64,000 nucleotides of DNA from NCBI RefSeq assembly GCF_014855495.1, contig NZ_JACYFJ010000002.1, positions 558,001 to 622,000 of the forward strand, given 5' to 3'. Source of the DNA: Euzebyella saccharophila (GTDB lineage Bacteria > Bacteroidota > Bacteroidia > Flavobacteriales > Flavobacteriaceae). Numbering within the stretch: the stretch's first letter is position 1; every line of letters starts with the position of its first letter. This document shows positions 26,791 to 35,191 of the stretch, piece after piece. A program made the translations under genes and the position numbers. Under the pieces are notes generated by a model. The model was given only the letters and a program-made list of their open reading frames with translations, ran no database searches and was not told the DNA's origin.

Positions 26791-26898
26791 CTATTTTTTT
26801 GATTTGAGCAATTTTCTCAAACCTCTATGTGCGGTGACTACCTTTAAACACAACCACATCATGAATGATAGCCATATCACAAAAAAAACATACTCCAT
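26791..26898 (-). CDS. Possible 35-residue single-span membrane peptide
   Basis: ATG at 26898, TAG at 26791. The peptide begins MEYVFFVIWLSFMMWLCLKV, a complete transmembrane-length hydrophobic stretch, and continues with a basic tail (HRGLRKLLKSKK). This positive-inside layout is what a real small membrane protein would show, but an ORF this short could occur by chance and no recognised family applies. Confidence 0.3.
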   Translation of the reverse strand: MEYVFFVIWLSFMMWLCLKVVTAHRGLRKLLKSKK

Positions 26899-27065
26899 AA
26901 CACTATTAATTTAGGGGAACTACTAGGTTAACGTTTCTTTTAAAATTGAAATTTTCTATAATTTCAGTATAGCAATTTAAGTTTTGGAGATATAAACTTA
27001 GAAAACCTATTTAAACTTTCCTACAAAAAAGTTAAAAATGTAAAATTTATTAACAAAAATTGTGG

Positions 27066-27098
27066 AAAAAAAGTGCTCCAAGGTTAATTGGAGCACTT
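27066..27098 (-). terminator. Terminator of the DUF4331-TPR operon
   Basis: AAGTGCTCCA/TGGAGCACTT stem (27071-27098) with an 8-nt loop. On the minus strand a T-run follows the stem. Confidence 0.88.
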
Positions 27099-27147
27099 AG
27101 AAAAAACCAACACACCTAAAATAATTGAGATGTTCTTTCCGAATTTT

Positions 27148-28425
27148 CTAAAGATTCACAATATCTTGCTTAGTGCCAGGTCCTAGTTCATAGACAGCGC
27201 TCAATAGCTCTTGTTTTAAATCTATAACTTTCTTATCATATCCGGCAGCCTTATAAATTTCCGCAGCGTTCAGTAGTATTCCGGGTTCAAAAGTCTTTCC
27301 CTCAATTTGGGATTCCACAATTTCCAAGGCCTTTTCCACATTACCCATTTTGAAATAACTATAGGCTAGTAGACTATAGGATTCTGGTGTAGGCCTATTG
27401 GCAACCTCCTTTTTTGCCAACCTAAGCGCTTTTGCATATTCCTCTGTTTCCGTTAGATAAAGTGATACGTTATGGGCATTGTACATATCTCCGTAATCTG
27501 GATTACTTACATGCTGAAAATATTTTTCCAAGTTGTTCAGGCTTTTTAAATCATCGCCCATATAACCGGCAATTTCCGCCTTTAACAAATAATAATCGGG
27601 TGATTTATAATTCTTGGTAACGGAATCCAATATTCTCATAGCCTCTTTTGGTCTATTTTCATGGGAGAATACAATCCAAGCAATTCCTTTTTTGGCGTAG
27701 GCATTACCAGGATCAATTTCCAATGCTTTTAGGTAATGGTTATACGAGTCTTTAATTCTGCCTGCATGCCCATAATAATCTGCCAAATTGGTATAGGACC
27801 AAAGTTTCAAGGATTCATTTTTGGCAGTTTCGACTTTCTTCATAGCTTTTTCCATAAAACGAATGGTAGCATCTAAATCGCCCTTATAATCATTCCATTT
27901 TGCCAATCGTATCAAATACCCAAAATCTGTCATATCCTTGATACTATCCAATTGTGCCCTTGCCGTATCATAATTGCCCAATTCCATATGTACATCAAAC
28001 AGAAGACATTGGCTTTGGTTAATACCGTTGTTTGTTGCCCTAGCGGAATCTGCCATCTGCAAAGCCTCCATAAACCTATGTTGGGAAATATAATTTCTGG
28101 CCAAGGCCCTATAATAACCTGCCTTGCCTACAGCTGCAATCTCTACAGCTTTTTCCAATACCTGCTCGGCTTTTTTTAAATAAGCTATTTTTCCGGTATT
28201 CTGAAAGAAGCGACTGTATTCACTTCCTACGATTCCAAAGCTCATTAGCTGGGAACTATCCTTTTTGATTTTAGAATCCCACAGCTCAAAATATTTGGAA
28301 GTGTTACTCCTTGGCTCAGATGCCAAATAAATGTCATAGTCTTCCTTTTGGGTAATTTGGTTATTATTCTCACTGGAACAAGATGCGAACAATAGAAGTA
28401 CCAACCCGTAAAGTAAATTCTTCAT
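27148..28425 (-). CDS. Tetratricopeptide repeat lipoprotein
   Basis: A 425-residue lipoprotein (LVLLLFASC, C16 is the lipidation site). About eight TPR-like helix pairs fill the mature part; examples are the repeat around LEIDPGNAYAKKGIAWIVFSHENRPKEA and YSLLAYSYFKMGNVEKALEIVE. It probably works as an envelope scaffold. It is the last gene of a run after the two half-DUF4331 genes, separated by 138 bp with a hairpin, and is followed by a terminator. In related genomes DUF4331 and TPR proteins often occur together, as I recall; partners are unknown. Confidence 0.85.
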   Translation of the reverse strand: MKNLLYGLVLLLFASCSSENNNQITQKEDYDIYLASEPRSNTSKYFELWDSKIKKDSSQLMSFGIVGSEYSRFFQNTGKIAYLKKAEQVLEKAVEIAAVGKAGYYRALARNYISQHRFMEALQMADSARATNNGINQSQCLLFDVHMELGNYDTARAQLDSIKDMTDFGYLIRLAKWNDYKGDLDATIRFMEKAMKKVETAKNESLKLWSYTNLADYYGHAGRIKDSYNHYLKALEIDPGNAYAKKGIAWIVFSHENRPKEAMRILDSVTKNYKSPDYYLLKAEIAGYMGDDLKSLNNLEKYFQHVSNPDYGDMYNAHNVSLYLTETEEYAKALRLAKKEVANRPTPESYSLLAYSYFKMGNVEKALEIVESQIEGKTFEPGILLNAAEIYKAAGYDKKVIDLKQELLSAVYELGPGTKQDIVNL

Positions 28426-28516
28426 TTTATTAGTATTTTGGTTTTTTCAAGATGTTTTCCGCCATTACCCTGAGTTAACTCTTAAAAATCAACAACATCC
28501 TTTAGGATAAAGGAAA

Positions 28517-28539
28517 GGGAGGATGGTTCGCACCCTCCC
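28517..28539 (-). other. Intercistronic GC-rich hairpin
   Basis: GGGAGG pairs with CCTCCC, with two more pairs after a mismatch and a TTCG-containing loop, between the second DUF4331 gene and the TPR gene. There is no T-run on the minus strand, so it could be a processing or stability element giving unequal expression of the two genes. Confidence 0.35.
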
Positions 28540-28563
28540 AGTTCTTCTTCATAGATAAATATC

Positions 28564-29388
28564 TTATTCAGGCATGTCCAAGTATGGAAAGGTAACTGTA
28601 GGAGATGCGGTAAACGATACCCCATCTGATACCAATATGGGAAAGGTACCTACACCTTCTACCTCTTGACCGTTGAAACGTGCGCCGTCTCCTCCACCGA
28701 ACAACAAGATCAAGGAAACATCAATTACATCATCTTGCAGTGTTCTTCCGGTCAGTCCAATGGCACCCTCGTAATTTGGAGCTCCGGAACCGGGATTGAA
28801 ATATGTGGTAGGTAAATTAGGAGCCACTTCCAAAACATCATTTGCCAAAACAGTGGTCAAAACCTCTGCGGAAACAGGATTATCCGTAAAACCATCCTTC
28901 TCAGGACCATTTAAGATATCCCCTAAAATATTTGGTTGGTAATTAACATCCTCTTCGTTTAGCCCCAACAAATTGGCATATACATCGTGCAAGCCTTCCA
29001 AGCGGTTTTCAAAGTCTTTTTGATAAAACTCTGCTATTCTGTGCGGCTCTGCTTGATTGTAAGGATCTTTAAAATCCTGAATACTCAAAACAGTGTTTAT
29101 TCCTGGCCTACCCATAAAATCAACTTGTGCATAAGTACCGGAGAAATCAGGCATTTCCTCTTCCTCCATATCGTCATCAGGCTCCATCATTTCCTCGTCC
29201 GGTTCCATCATATCTTCACATGGTTGACAGGATGTTCCTCCACAATCCACGCCTGTTTCAGTTCCGTTCATGATACCATCACTACAAGTGGCCTGTACAA
29301 TGGCATTATCATCATCCTCACTACACGCCACAAATACAGTGACAAAGCAAAGAGACATCAGCATATATTTTAAATTAATAAGTTTCAT
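28564..29388 (-). CDS. DUF4331 C-terminal-half lipoprotein
   Basis: A 274-residue lipoprotein (lipobox FVAC). A cysteine-rich start (CSDGIMNGTETGVDCGG..CQPC, residues 35-58) and a low-complexity acidic linker (EPDEEMMEPDDDMEEEEMPD) precede the folded part. That part matches the second half of DUF4331 proteins: FMGRPGINTVLSIQDFKDPYN near 92-112, then the helical middle, and GLTGRTLQDDVIDVSLILLFGG near 225-246. The N-terminal half of the family is encoded by the preceding gene 25 bp upstream. Function is unknown; the two halves probably associate. Confidence 0.82.
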   Translation of the reverse strand: MKLINLKYMLMSLCFVTVFVACSEDDDNAIVQATCSDGIMNGTETGVDCGGTSCQPCEDMMEPDEEMMEPDDDMEEEEMPDFSGTYAQVDFMGRPGINTVLSIQDFKDPYNQAEPHRIAEFYQKDFENRLEGLHDVYANLLGLNEEDVNYQPNILGDILNGPEKDGFTDNPVSAEVLTTVLANDVLEVAPNLPTTYFNPGSGAPNYEGAIGLTGRTLQDDVIDVSLILLFGGGDGARFNGQEVEGVGTFPILVSDGVSFTASPTVTFPYLDMPE

Positions 29389-29413
29389 TCTTTTCTATTT
29401 ATAAGTTTGTTAA

Positions 29414-30094
29414 TTATTGTTTTCCGTTAGTGGTTACCCATGTTTTATAGACCTCAAGTCCCAAAACATTGGTAGCGGTAGTCTCTCCAAGAATACTATT
29501 TGGGATCTCTACAACCAATGCCATGGTATTGGCACCATCAAATGTATCTACGGCTTCTCCCTCTGGTAAAAAACCTTCCGGTGCCTCTCCACCAATTACT
29601 TTGTTAAACTGATTGAAGTCAAAAAAGAAAGCGTCTTGACGTGGACCAGCGAATAATGAAACTCCATCTTCAGTAGTAGTTACGATGGCGTTTTCATCTG
29701 AAATTGCCACCTTGCCAAGAGGCATATCTACCATTACTTCACTGGTTTTACCCAACATTGAAGGTTCTACAGGGCCAAAGAAATACATGTTACCATTTCT
29801 TGGTATAGCTTGGATGACCAAATCCTCAATAAGGTCATTGTCCGTATCTATGTTAATCTCTGTTAAGACATCTTCATCAAAAGTACCATAGGCCAAATCT
29901 GGAACAACATCTGTTTGTAAGTCTACCACGAAAACGGTATTATCCGGATTGCTAGGCGATTCAAATCCATAAAAATCCGCAATATCTGCGGTGTTTCCCG
30001 TGGTACTGGGAGCATCAATGTGATCGGCTGCTACTAATACAATACCAATCGCGGCCAGCATTCCCAGACCAATTAAAAGTTTTGTTTTTTTCAT
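29414..30094 (-). CDS. DUF4331 N-terminal-half exported protein
   Basis: A 226-residue protein with an N-terminal hydrophobic segment (LLIGLGMLAAIGIVLVA), either a signal peptide or an anchor. The mature part starts ADHIDAPST..TADIADFYGF and has NTVFVVDLQ, the classical opening of DUF4331 proteins (HxDAP, then D.AD.Y.F). It ends where the second half of the family would begin; that second half is the next gene. Both halves have their own export signal, so this is a true gene split, not a frameshift. First gene of the operon; function unknown. Confidence 0.82.
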   Translation of the reverse strand: MKKTKLLIGLGMLAAIGIVLVAADHIDAPSTTGNTADIADFYGFESPSNPDNTVFVVDLQTDVVPDLAYGTFDEDVLTEINIDTDNDLIEDLVIQAIPRNGNMYFFGPVEPSMLGKTSEVMVDMPLGKVAISDENAIVTTTEDGVSLFAGPRQDAFFFDFNQFNKVIGGEAPEGFLPEGEAVDTFDGANTMALVVEIPNSILGETTATNVLGLEVYKTWVTTNGKQ

Positions 30095-30390
30095 TTCTAA
30101 TTTTTTAAAGATTGTGATTAATTATTTCAACCTTACGTACGGCATATTTATTGGAGGGTTTGGTTTCAAATGTTAAAGTAATGTTAATGTATTTCGGTTT
30201 TTATTGTGTTGAGCCACGCAACTTTTAGTAAATACAATAATAATTGGTGAGATGCCGCAGATTCACAAAAACCGCTCTATTCCATTGAAATTTCCTTAGT
30301 TTGACCACGTTAGGAAATCAAAATATAACCTTGCTTCATTAAGTTTAAACTGAATTTTATAGTAATTTGGCCCTTTAAACTGAGGTTGAT

Positions 30391-31578
30391 ATGAACCCTT
30401 CAGCAAGCGGTTGGATAGATAAGTTCGGTTCTTTGATTGCGGACCAACATGATGCATTTCAAGATTTTTCTACCTTCTACATACTACTAAAGAAGTTAGG
30501 ATTTGTATACGGTATTAATGTTGCGATTCCTAATTTCATTCCCACGGAGCATGAACTTTCTGAAGACGAAAAGGCTAAAATTAATCTTATAACGGCTCTT
30601 TATGGCACCTTTAGATTAGAAAGTAACAGCACTAATTTTAAGGATTTTACCTCTTCTGTTTTTAAATTTTACAAAGAGCTTAAAATTGGAAATAGTTCCT
30701 TACTTAACCGATTGCTGATAGGAAAAAATACATCTGCCCAATTAGAGCAACTTATAGACTCGCGTGCTTTTCTTGAAGAGAATCTAATCGGAAAAACATT
30801 TAGCAGTTTTATAACCAATTCGCTATTATTTATAGATGTTCTTCTATACAAACAATACTTGGAGGATGCCAGCGAAATTAGAAAGCAAGCTCAGCGATTG
30901 GAATATTTGACCATTAACATTACCTACCACGCTCTTAATTCCAAAAAAAAGAACAGAAGTGATGTACGTTTGGAGCAATTGTTCGCTTCTTCTCTCACTT
31001 TTATTGAAGTAAACGAAAAATCATTTGATGGGCATTACCGCAAACAGTTGGTGGGCAACAAATCGCCTTGGGAAAACCAATATTTTTTAGATATCGCCTG
31101 CCTCACGGTTTGGGAAGATCATTCATTGGATTATCAGGAATCGGAATTCGTTTTCGGATTCGGAAAGGATTTAGGTTTTGGGGAAACGGACATTAAAAAG
31201 TCACTTTTTGAGGTACAAGAATTTTTCAAAATTAATTCTAGATCGGTACCCTTTTTAAAGGATCACAATCTAGCCGTTCAATTTTACGACAGTATGGCGA
31301 AGGTGGTCAACAAGCTTATTTTAAGAAATAGCAAGCGACTTCAAAAAGAACTTTCCCAAAGTAAAGAACTGGTCTATCTGTTATCCAAATCGACCGTCAA
31401 AGATTTAACTTCTGAAGAGAAGAAAAAAGTGCAAAATCAGTTGTTGGATATATTTAAAAGTATACCGTCTTTGGCAATTTTTTTACTTCCCGGAGGGGCT
31501 GTTTTACTACCTATTTTTATCAAGCTCATTCCTAAATTGCTTCCCTCCGCTTTTGATGACAATCGTATTGAAAAGTAA
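30391..31578 (+). CDS. LETM1-related protein
   Basis: A 395-residue protein without a signal peptide and mostly helical. The C-terminal 50 residues resemble the core of LETM1/Mdm38: a helix ending FKSIPSLAIFLLPGGAVLLP, then FIKLIPKLLPSAF (about 355-388), one hydrophobic segment with the conserved prolines. The rest has no recognisable domain. Relatives in flavobacteria are annotated as LETM1-related biofilm-associated proteins; eukaryotic LETM1 acts in mitochondrial cation exchange. Activity here is unknown. It stands alone, divergent from the DUF4331 genes. Confidence 0.75.
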   Translation: MNPSASGWIDKFGSLIADQHDAFQDFSTFYILLKKLGFVYGINVAIPNFIPTEHELSEDEKAKINLITALYGTFRLESNSTNFKDFTSSVFKFYKELKIGNSSLLNRLLIGKNTSAQLEQLIDSRAFLEENLIGKTFSSFITNSLLFIDVLLYKQYLEDASEIRKQAQRLEYLTINITYHALNSKKKNRSDVRLEQLFASSLTFIEVNEKSFDGHYRKQLVGNKSPWENQYFLDIACLTVWEDHSLDYQESEFVFGFGKDLGFGETDIKKSLFEVQEFFKINSRSVPFLKDHNLAVQFYDSMAKVVNKLILRNSKRLQKELSQSKELVYLLSKSTVKDLTSEEKKKVQNQLLDIFKSIPSLAIFLLPGGAVLLPIFIKLIPKLLPSAFDDNRIEK

Positions 31579-31658
31579 CTTTTTTCCGATACTTTTACAA
31601 CTATAAGAAATATCTATTTAAAGATTTAAGTATTTTTAATTCAATATTTTAAACACTA

Positions 31659-32414
31659 TTACTCTAACCATAACTTAAAGTCTTTTACTCGTTCCCTACT
31701 AACAATAATTTCCTGCTCCGAGAAGTGGGAAAGCTTAATTTTCAACCTTGAATTGGTATAGGAAATGATATCTTTAATGTGGTTTATGTTGACGTAGAAT
31801 TTTCTGCTCACCCTAAAAAAGTCTTTAGGCTCCAAATCCTCTTCCAAGTTTTCAAGGGTGGTATCCAACAGGTAATTTCTACCATCGGAAGTAGCGGCAT
31901 ACGTACCTTTGTTCTTGCTGTAAAAACATTCAATCTCTTCCGCATTCAAGATTTTAAGATGTTGCCCAACTTTGGCGGTAAACCGCTTTTTGAATTCCCT
32001 TTCCAATGGGTTGACCAATAGTTTTTTGATATCATCAAAATCAAGTGTAAGCTCTTCCTTTTTAGGGCGAAGCGTTTTGTATTTGGCTACAGCCACCTCC
32101 AATTCTTCTTCGTCAATAGGTTTTAGCAAGTAATCTATACTGTTAAGCTTGAATGCCTGTAGGGCATACTCATCATAAGCCGTGGTAAAAATAATAGCAC
32201 TTTTAACCTTTACGTGCTCAAAAATCTCAAAGGAAAGTCCATCAGAAAGTTGAATATCCAAAAATATCAAATCAGGATGGTCGTTATTCTGAAACCACTC
32301 AATGGATTCTTTCACAGAGTGCAGCAATACGGCGGCATCCATGCCCATTTTCTGTAAAAGCCTAGAGAGTCTTCGTGCGGAAGGTTTTTCATCTTCAATA
32401 ATCAGGGTCTGCAT
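31659..32414 (-). CDS. LytTR-family response regulator
   Basis: A 251-residue two-domain regulator. The receiver domain (1-120) has E7/D8, the phosphorylation site D53 (LIFLDIQLSDG) and the conserved lysine in YLLKPID. The LytTR DNA-binding domain is at about 145-250 (FYSKNKGTYAATSDGRNYLLDTTLENLEEDL, FFRVSRKFYVNINHI). It is the last gene of the operon that begins with the sensor kinase at 34937, so the two are a cognate pair. Targets are unknown. Confidence 0.94.
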   Translation of the reverse strand: MQTLIIEDEKPSARRLSRLLQKMGMDAAVLLHSVKESIEWFQNNDHPDLIFLDIQLSDGLSFEIFEHVKVKSAIIFTTAYDEYALQAFKLNSIDYLLKPIDEEELEVAVAKYKTLRPKKEELTLDFDDIKKLLVNPLEREFKKRFTAKVGQHLKILNAEEIECFYSKNKGTYAATSDGRNYLLDTTLENLEEDLEPKDFFRVSRKFYVNINHIKDIISYTNSRLKIKLSHFSEQEIIVSRERVKDFKLWLE

Positions 32415-32450
32415 AAGGGTCGGTTCGTCTTTATGTTGGTATTGAATATA

Positions 32451-32795
32451 TTACTGGTCTTCGTTCATGAATTTCTGCAACTGGACTTCCTCCCAACGTT
32501 TTAACCAGTTGGGTTTTAGATTTTTCCATGAAAATATTTTCCCCTTAAATGCCAGCCAACCGTGAACCGTTAAAATGACACCCCAAATAATGGGCGTTAA
32601 TATAATGTTCAACCATAAAAAATACTGAAAGTCAGCAGTCAAAACCTCTTTTGCTTCAAAAAACCCATAAATCTTGCCCTTGAAAGCAAAAAGCAATACA
32701 TTGGCGATAAAGTATATGGCTGCGTGCTCATAAAAATCCCTGATACGGTCTACTTTTGTTCTAGCTTCTTTATATCCTAATTTTGATTTGGTCAT
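32451..32795 (-). CDS. 2TM domain protein
   Basis: A 114-residue protein of the 2TM family: a basic N-terminal helix (EARTKVDRIRDFYEH), a first transmembrane segment, a short loop, a second segment with PIIWGVILTVHG, and the family tail KRWEEVQLQKFMNED. It is the most diverged of four copies in this operon. Function is unknown; the inner membrane location is inferred from the two hydrophobic segments. Confidence 0.88.
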   Translation of the reverse strand: MTKSKLGYKEARTKVDRIRDFYEHAAIYFIANVLLFAFKGKIYGFFEAKEVLTADFQYFLWLNIILTPIIWGVILTVHGWLAFKGKIFSWKNLKPNWLKRWEEVQLQKFMNEDQ

Positions 32796-32824
32796 TACTC
32801 TTTTTTTGATTGATAAATAAACTC

Positions 32825-33148
32825 TTAATATTTTTTAGCTTCCTCCCTATCTTCTTCCATAAACTTTTCAATTTGGCGTTTCTCCCAACTTTCAGTGAAA
32901 ATCGGGTTCCAATTAAAAACTTTGGCCGCATGAAAAACAAGTCCAATACCCCAAAAGAAGGGAGTACTAAACGTAGCTATACTGAAGAATGCCTCATTAA
33001 AACTCTCCCCCCCACTAATTCTAGCGGATACGGTTACCGTCATTACAAACAGATTAACCAGCGTAAATACGGTAGCATGAGTGTAAAAACCTTTTAATTC
33101 TGCCACTCTTTTTTTTGCTCTTGATTTCTTTGATCTTCTATCTTCCAT
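32825..33148 (-). CDS. 2TM domain protein
   Basis: 107 residues with the same plan as its neighbours: AKKRVAELKGFYTHA, two hydrophobic segments with FFWGIGLVFHA in the second, and the tail ESWEKRQIEKFMEED. It is tandem with the other 2TM genes and co-transcribed with the kinase and the regulator. It may modulate the kinase, whose C-terminus carries the same domain. Confidence 0.88.
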   Translation of the reverse strand: MEDRRSKKSRAKKRVAELKGFYTHATVFTLVNLFVMTVTVSARISGGESFNEAFFSIATFSTPFFWGIGLVFHAAKVFNWNPIFTESWEKRQIEKFMEEDREEAKKY

Positions 33149-33161
33149 AATTTCTGTTTTA

Positions 33162-33464
33162 CTATTCCCAGCGCTTAACCTGGTCGTCTTCTTGCATGAA
33201 CTCCCTTATTTTGCGCTCTTCCCAATTTCTTCCAAAAAATGGACTCATGCCGTATACCTTAAACCACTGGAACACCAATCCTATTCCCCAGCCAAATGCC
33301 GCCCAAAGAAACCAAGGGTAACTCCATTGGTCTACATAATAATTTAAGCCTGCCAACATGCTAATAATGACAATATAGGAGATAAGGCTCGTATAAAATT
33401 TCTTTATTTCGGCCACACGTTCCTTTGCCCTAATATATCTGTTCTCTTTCTCTAATTCTTCCAT
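33162..33464 (-). CDS. 2TM domain protein
   Basis: 100 residues: RAKERVAEIKKFYTS, two hydrophobic segments (second with AFGWGIGLVFQW), and the tail NWEERKIREFMQEDD. It is closest in layout to the 2TM domain fused to the kinase (PWFLWAAFGWGIGL against PWVLFPICGWGIGL). It lies 13 bp before the next 2TM gene. Confidence 0.9.
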   Translation of the reverse strand: MEELEKENRYIRAKERVAEIKKFYTSLISYIVIISMLAGLNYYVDQWSYPWFLWAAFGWGIGLVFQWFKVYGMSPFFGRNWEERKIREFMQEDDQVKRWE

Positions 33465-33599
33465 TTTGTTTGGTTTTAGTTGTTGTTTCTTTTACAAATT
33501 TGGGGTTTCAAACCCATGTTTTAAAACCTATATTCCCCAATTGTTGATTTTAAAGGATGAATTGAAATCCCTTTTAAAATCTATATGTATACCAATCAT

Positions 33600-34937
33600 T
33601 TAAAATTTGTCATCTCCCATCAATTCACGCATCTTCTTCTCTTCCCAGCGTTTTCCCCATAAGGGATTGATACCATAAGCCGCTAGTCCGTGAATAGTTA
33701 GACCTATACCCCACCCACAGATTGGAAATAGTACCCAAGGAAAAGAAGTTGTTTTCATGTTTAAATAGGCCAAAAACGGAATAACAATGAGATAGGCCAA
33801 TAAATTTCCATAGAACGACTTAATATTCTCAACTCGCTTTTTTGCCTTCTCATATCGTTTCTCATCTATATATTCTTGTTGGTTTTCCATAACGGACACT
33901 TGCCTTGATAGCATAGGCAGATATACTTTAAATTGATTCTTGTTTTTATCAATTCTCACCGTACGGTCCGTCAAAACGGCATATCGCTGCCTAATGTTCT
34001 GCAACCCCACGCCCGTACTTTTTTTAACCACCTTCTTTTCTTGAAGGTTATTGGAAACCACCAACATACCTTCCTTCTCAAAAACCCGAATATGCAATGG
34101 CTGGCCAGAGGTAACAATATTATGCTTTACTGCATTCTCTAACAAGAGCTGTAACGAGAGCGGAATTATCTTTGCCTCGGGGTTTGAGCTACGCTCCGGA
34201 ATTTCAAAAACAATACTATCTTCAAACCTCATCTTTAAGAGTTGAACATAGGTTTTTGCAAAGGCCAACTCCTCATCTACAGAAATTAGGTCTTTATTCT
34301 TTTGTTCAAGTACATACCTATAAACTTTTGATAAAGAGGTGGTAAATTTTTGTGCTTGCACTGGGTCTTCTTCAATCAAACTGGTCAATACATTTAAGCT
34401 ATTGAACAAAAAATGTGGGTCTAACTGGTTCTTCAAAGCATCAAATTGAGCCGATGCCGTACCCGCAATTATCTTCTGTTCCTTGACCTTGGTTTCCTGC
34501 CGGTACTTGTAATAGTAAAATCCGTAAAAGAGTACCAGGACAATTCCGGAAATAAAAAGAGAATAATAGTAGTCTCCCGGTCTCTCATCAATCAAAAACT
34601 GCCAAAAGTCTTGTTGATGCAAAACAACCACGACAATTGTCCTTGCTATAAAAATACCGACTACTGAAATTCCAAAATTAGCCAACAACCCCAGGAACAA
34701 TCTTCTAATAGACTTAAAATTGCTGCCTATTTTCTGGTCTAGAAACCGCCACATGTACACATTGGCCAAGTATAATATGATGGAGAAAATTAGATTCTCA
34801 TAATACCTTCGCCAAATTACAGCCAAATCAAACCCGTTGCTAAATCTACCCGTAAAGTAGAAACTGGCAAGGACCACCAAATAAATAACGGTGCCAATAA
34901 GAATGGCAAAGGCTACATCTTTAATAAATTTCTGCAT
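33600..34937 (-). CDS. LytS-type sensor histidine kinase with C-terminal 2TM domain
   Basis: A 445-residue membrane kinase. The N-terminal 140 residues contain four hydrophobic segments. The His_kinase domain has the phospho-acceptor H175 in LDPHFLFNSLN. The ATPase domain follows, with N-box LLENAVKHN near 267 and G-box GVGLQNIRQRY near 318. After it, a 2TM domain occupies about 355-445 (KRVENIKSFYG, two hydrophobic segments, CGWGIGLTIHG, RWEEKKMRELMGDD). A second membrane domain downstream of the catalytic domain is unusual. It is the first gene of the operon ending in the LytTR regulator at 31659. Confidence 0.92.
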   Translation of the reverse strand: MQKFIKDVAFAILIGTVIYLVVLASFYFTGRFSNGFDLAVIWRRYYENLIFSIILYLANVYMWRFLDQKIGSNFKSIRRLFLGLLANFGISVVGIFIARTIVVVVLHQQDFWQFLIDERPGDYYYSLFISGIVLVLFYGFYYYKYRQETKVKEQKIIAGTASAQFDALKNQLDPHFLFNSLNVLTSLIEEDPVQAQKFTTSLSKVYRYVLEQKNKDLISVDEELAFAKTYVQLLKMRFEDSIVFEIPERSSNPEAKIIPLSLQLLLENAVKHNIVTSGQPLHIRVFEKEGMLVVSNNLQEKKVVKKSTGVGLQNIRQRYAVLTDRTVRIDKNKNQFKVYLPMLSRQVSVMENQQEYIDEKRYEKAKKRVENIKSFYGNLLAYLIVIPFLAYLNMKTTSFPWVLFPICGWGIGLTIHGLAAYGINPLWGKRWEEKKMRELMGDDKF

Positions 34938-35191
34938 AATTCAAACCTCTGTTTAAGTGAGGATTTTTTTCATCTATGGTTAAATATAAGGAAAAGACAG
35001 GCTGCTGCTTTTTTTACTTAAACTACCACCTAATAGATTCCAAATTACAATTCCTTACAAAAATCCATACAACCTATCATAACTTATAAAATAGCTTTCC
35101 CAACTGTAATATTCCTCTACCGAATTGCATTTAGCAGACCTTTTCCTCCGTAACCTACATTTTGACTATCTTGGAAAACAAAAACAGTCCT

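Larger units (their letters stand above)
26527..27147. other. 621-bp AT-rich intergenic region
   Basis: Between two minus-strand genes. It holds a possible 35-codon ORF on the minus strand (26791-26898) and the terminator of the upstream TPR gene near 27071-27098. The remaining sequence is AT-rich with no clear gene, and presumably includes the promoter of the Omp85-like gene. Confidence 0.6.

Noticed and set aside
28564-30094. Frameshift or nonsense split of a single DUF4331 gene
   Set aside because: Both parts have intact start codons, separate export signals and a 25-bp spacer, which a recent frameshift would not produce.
33162-34937. 2TM copies as recent tandem duplications
   Set aside because: The copies share only the domain plan and short motifs; their sequences are too diverged for a recent DNA-level repeat.
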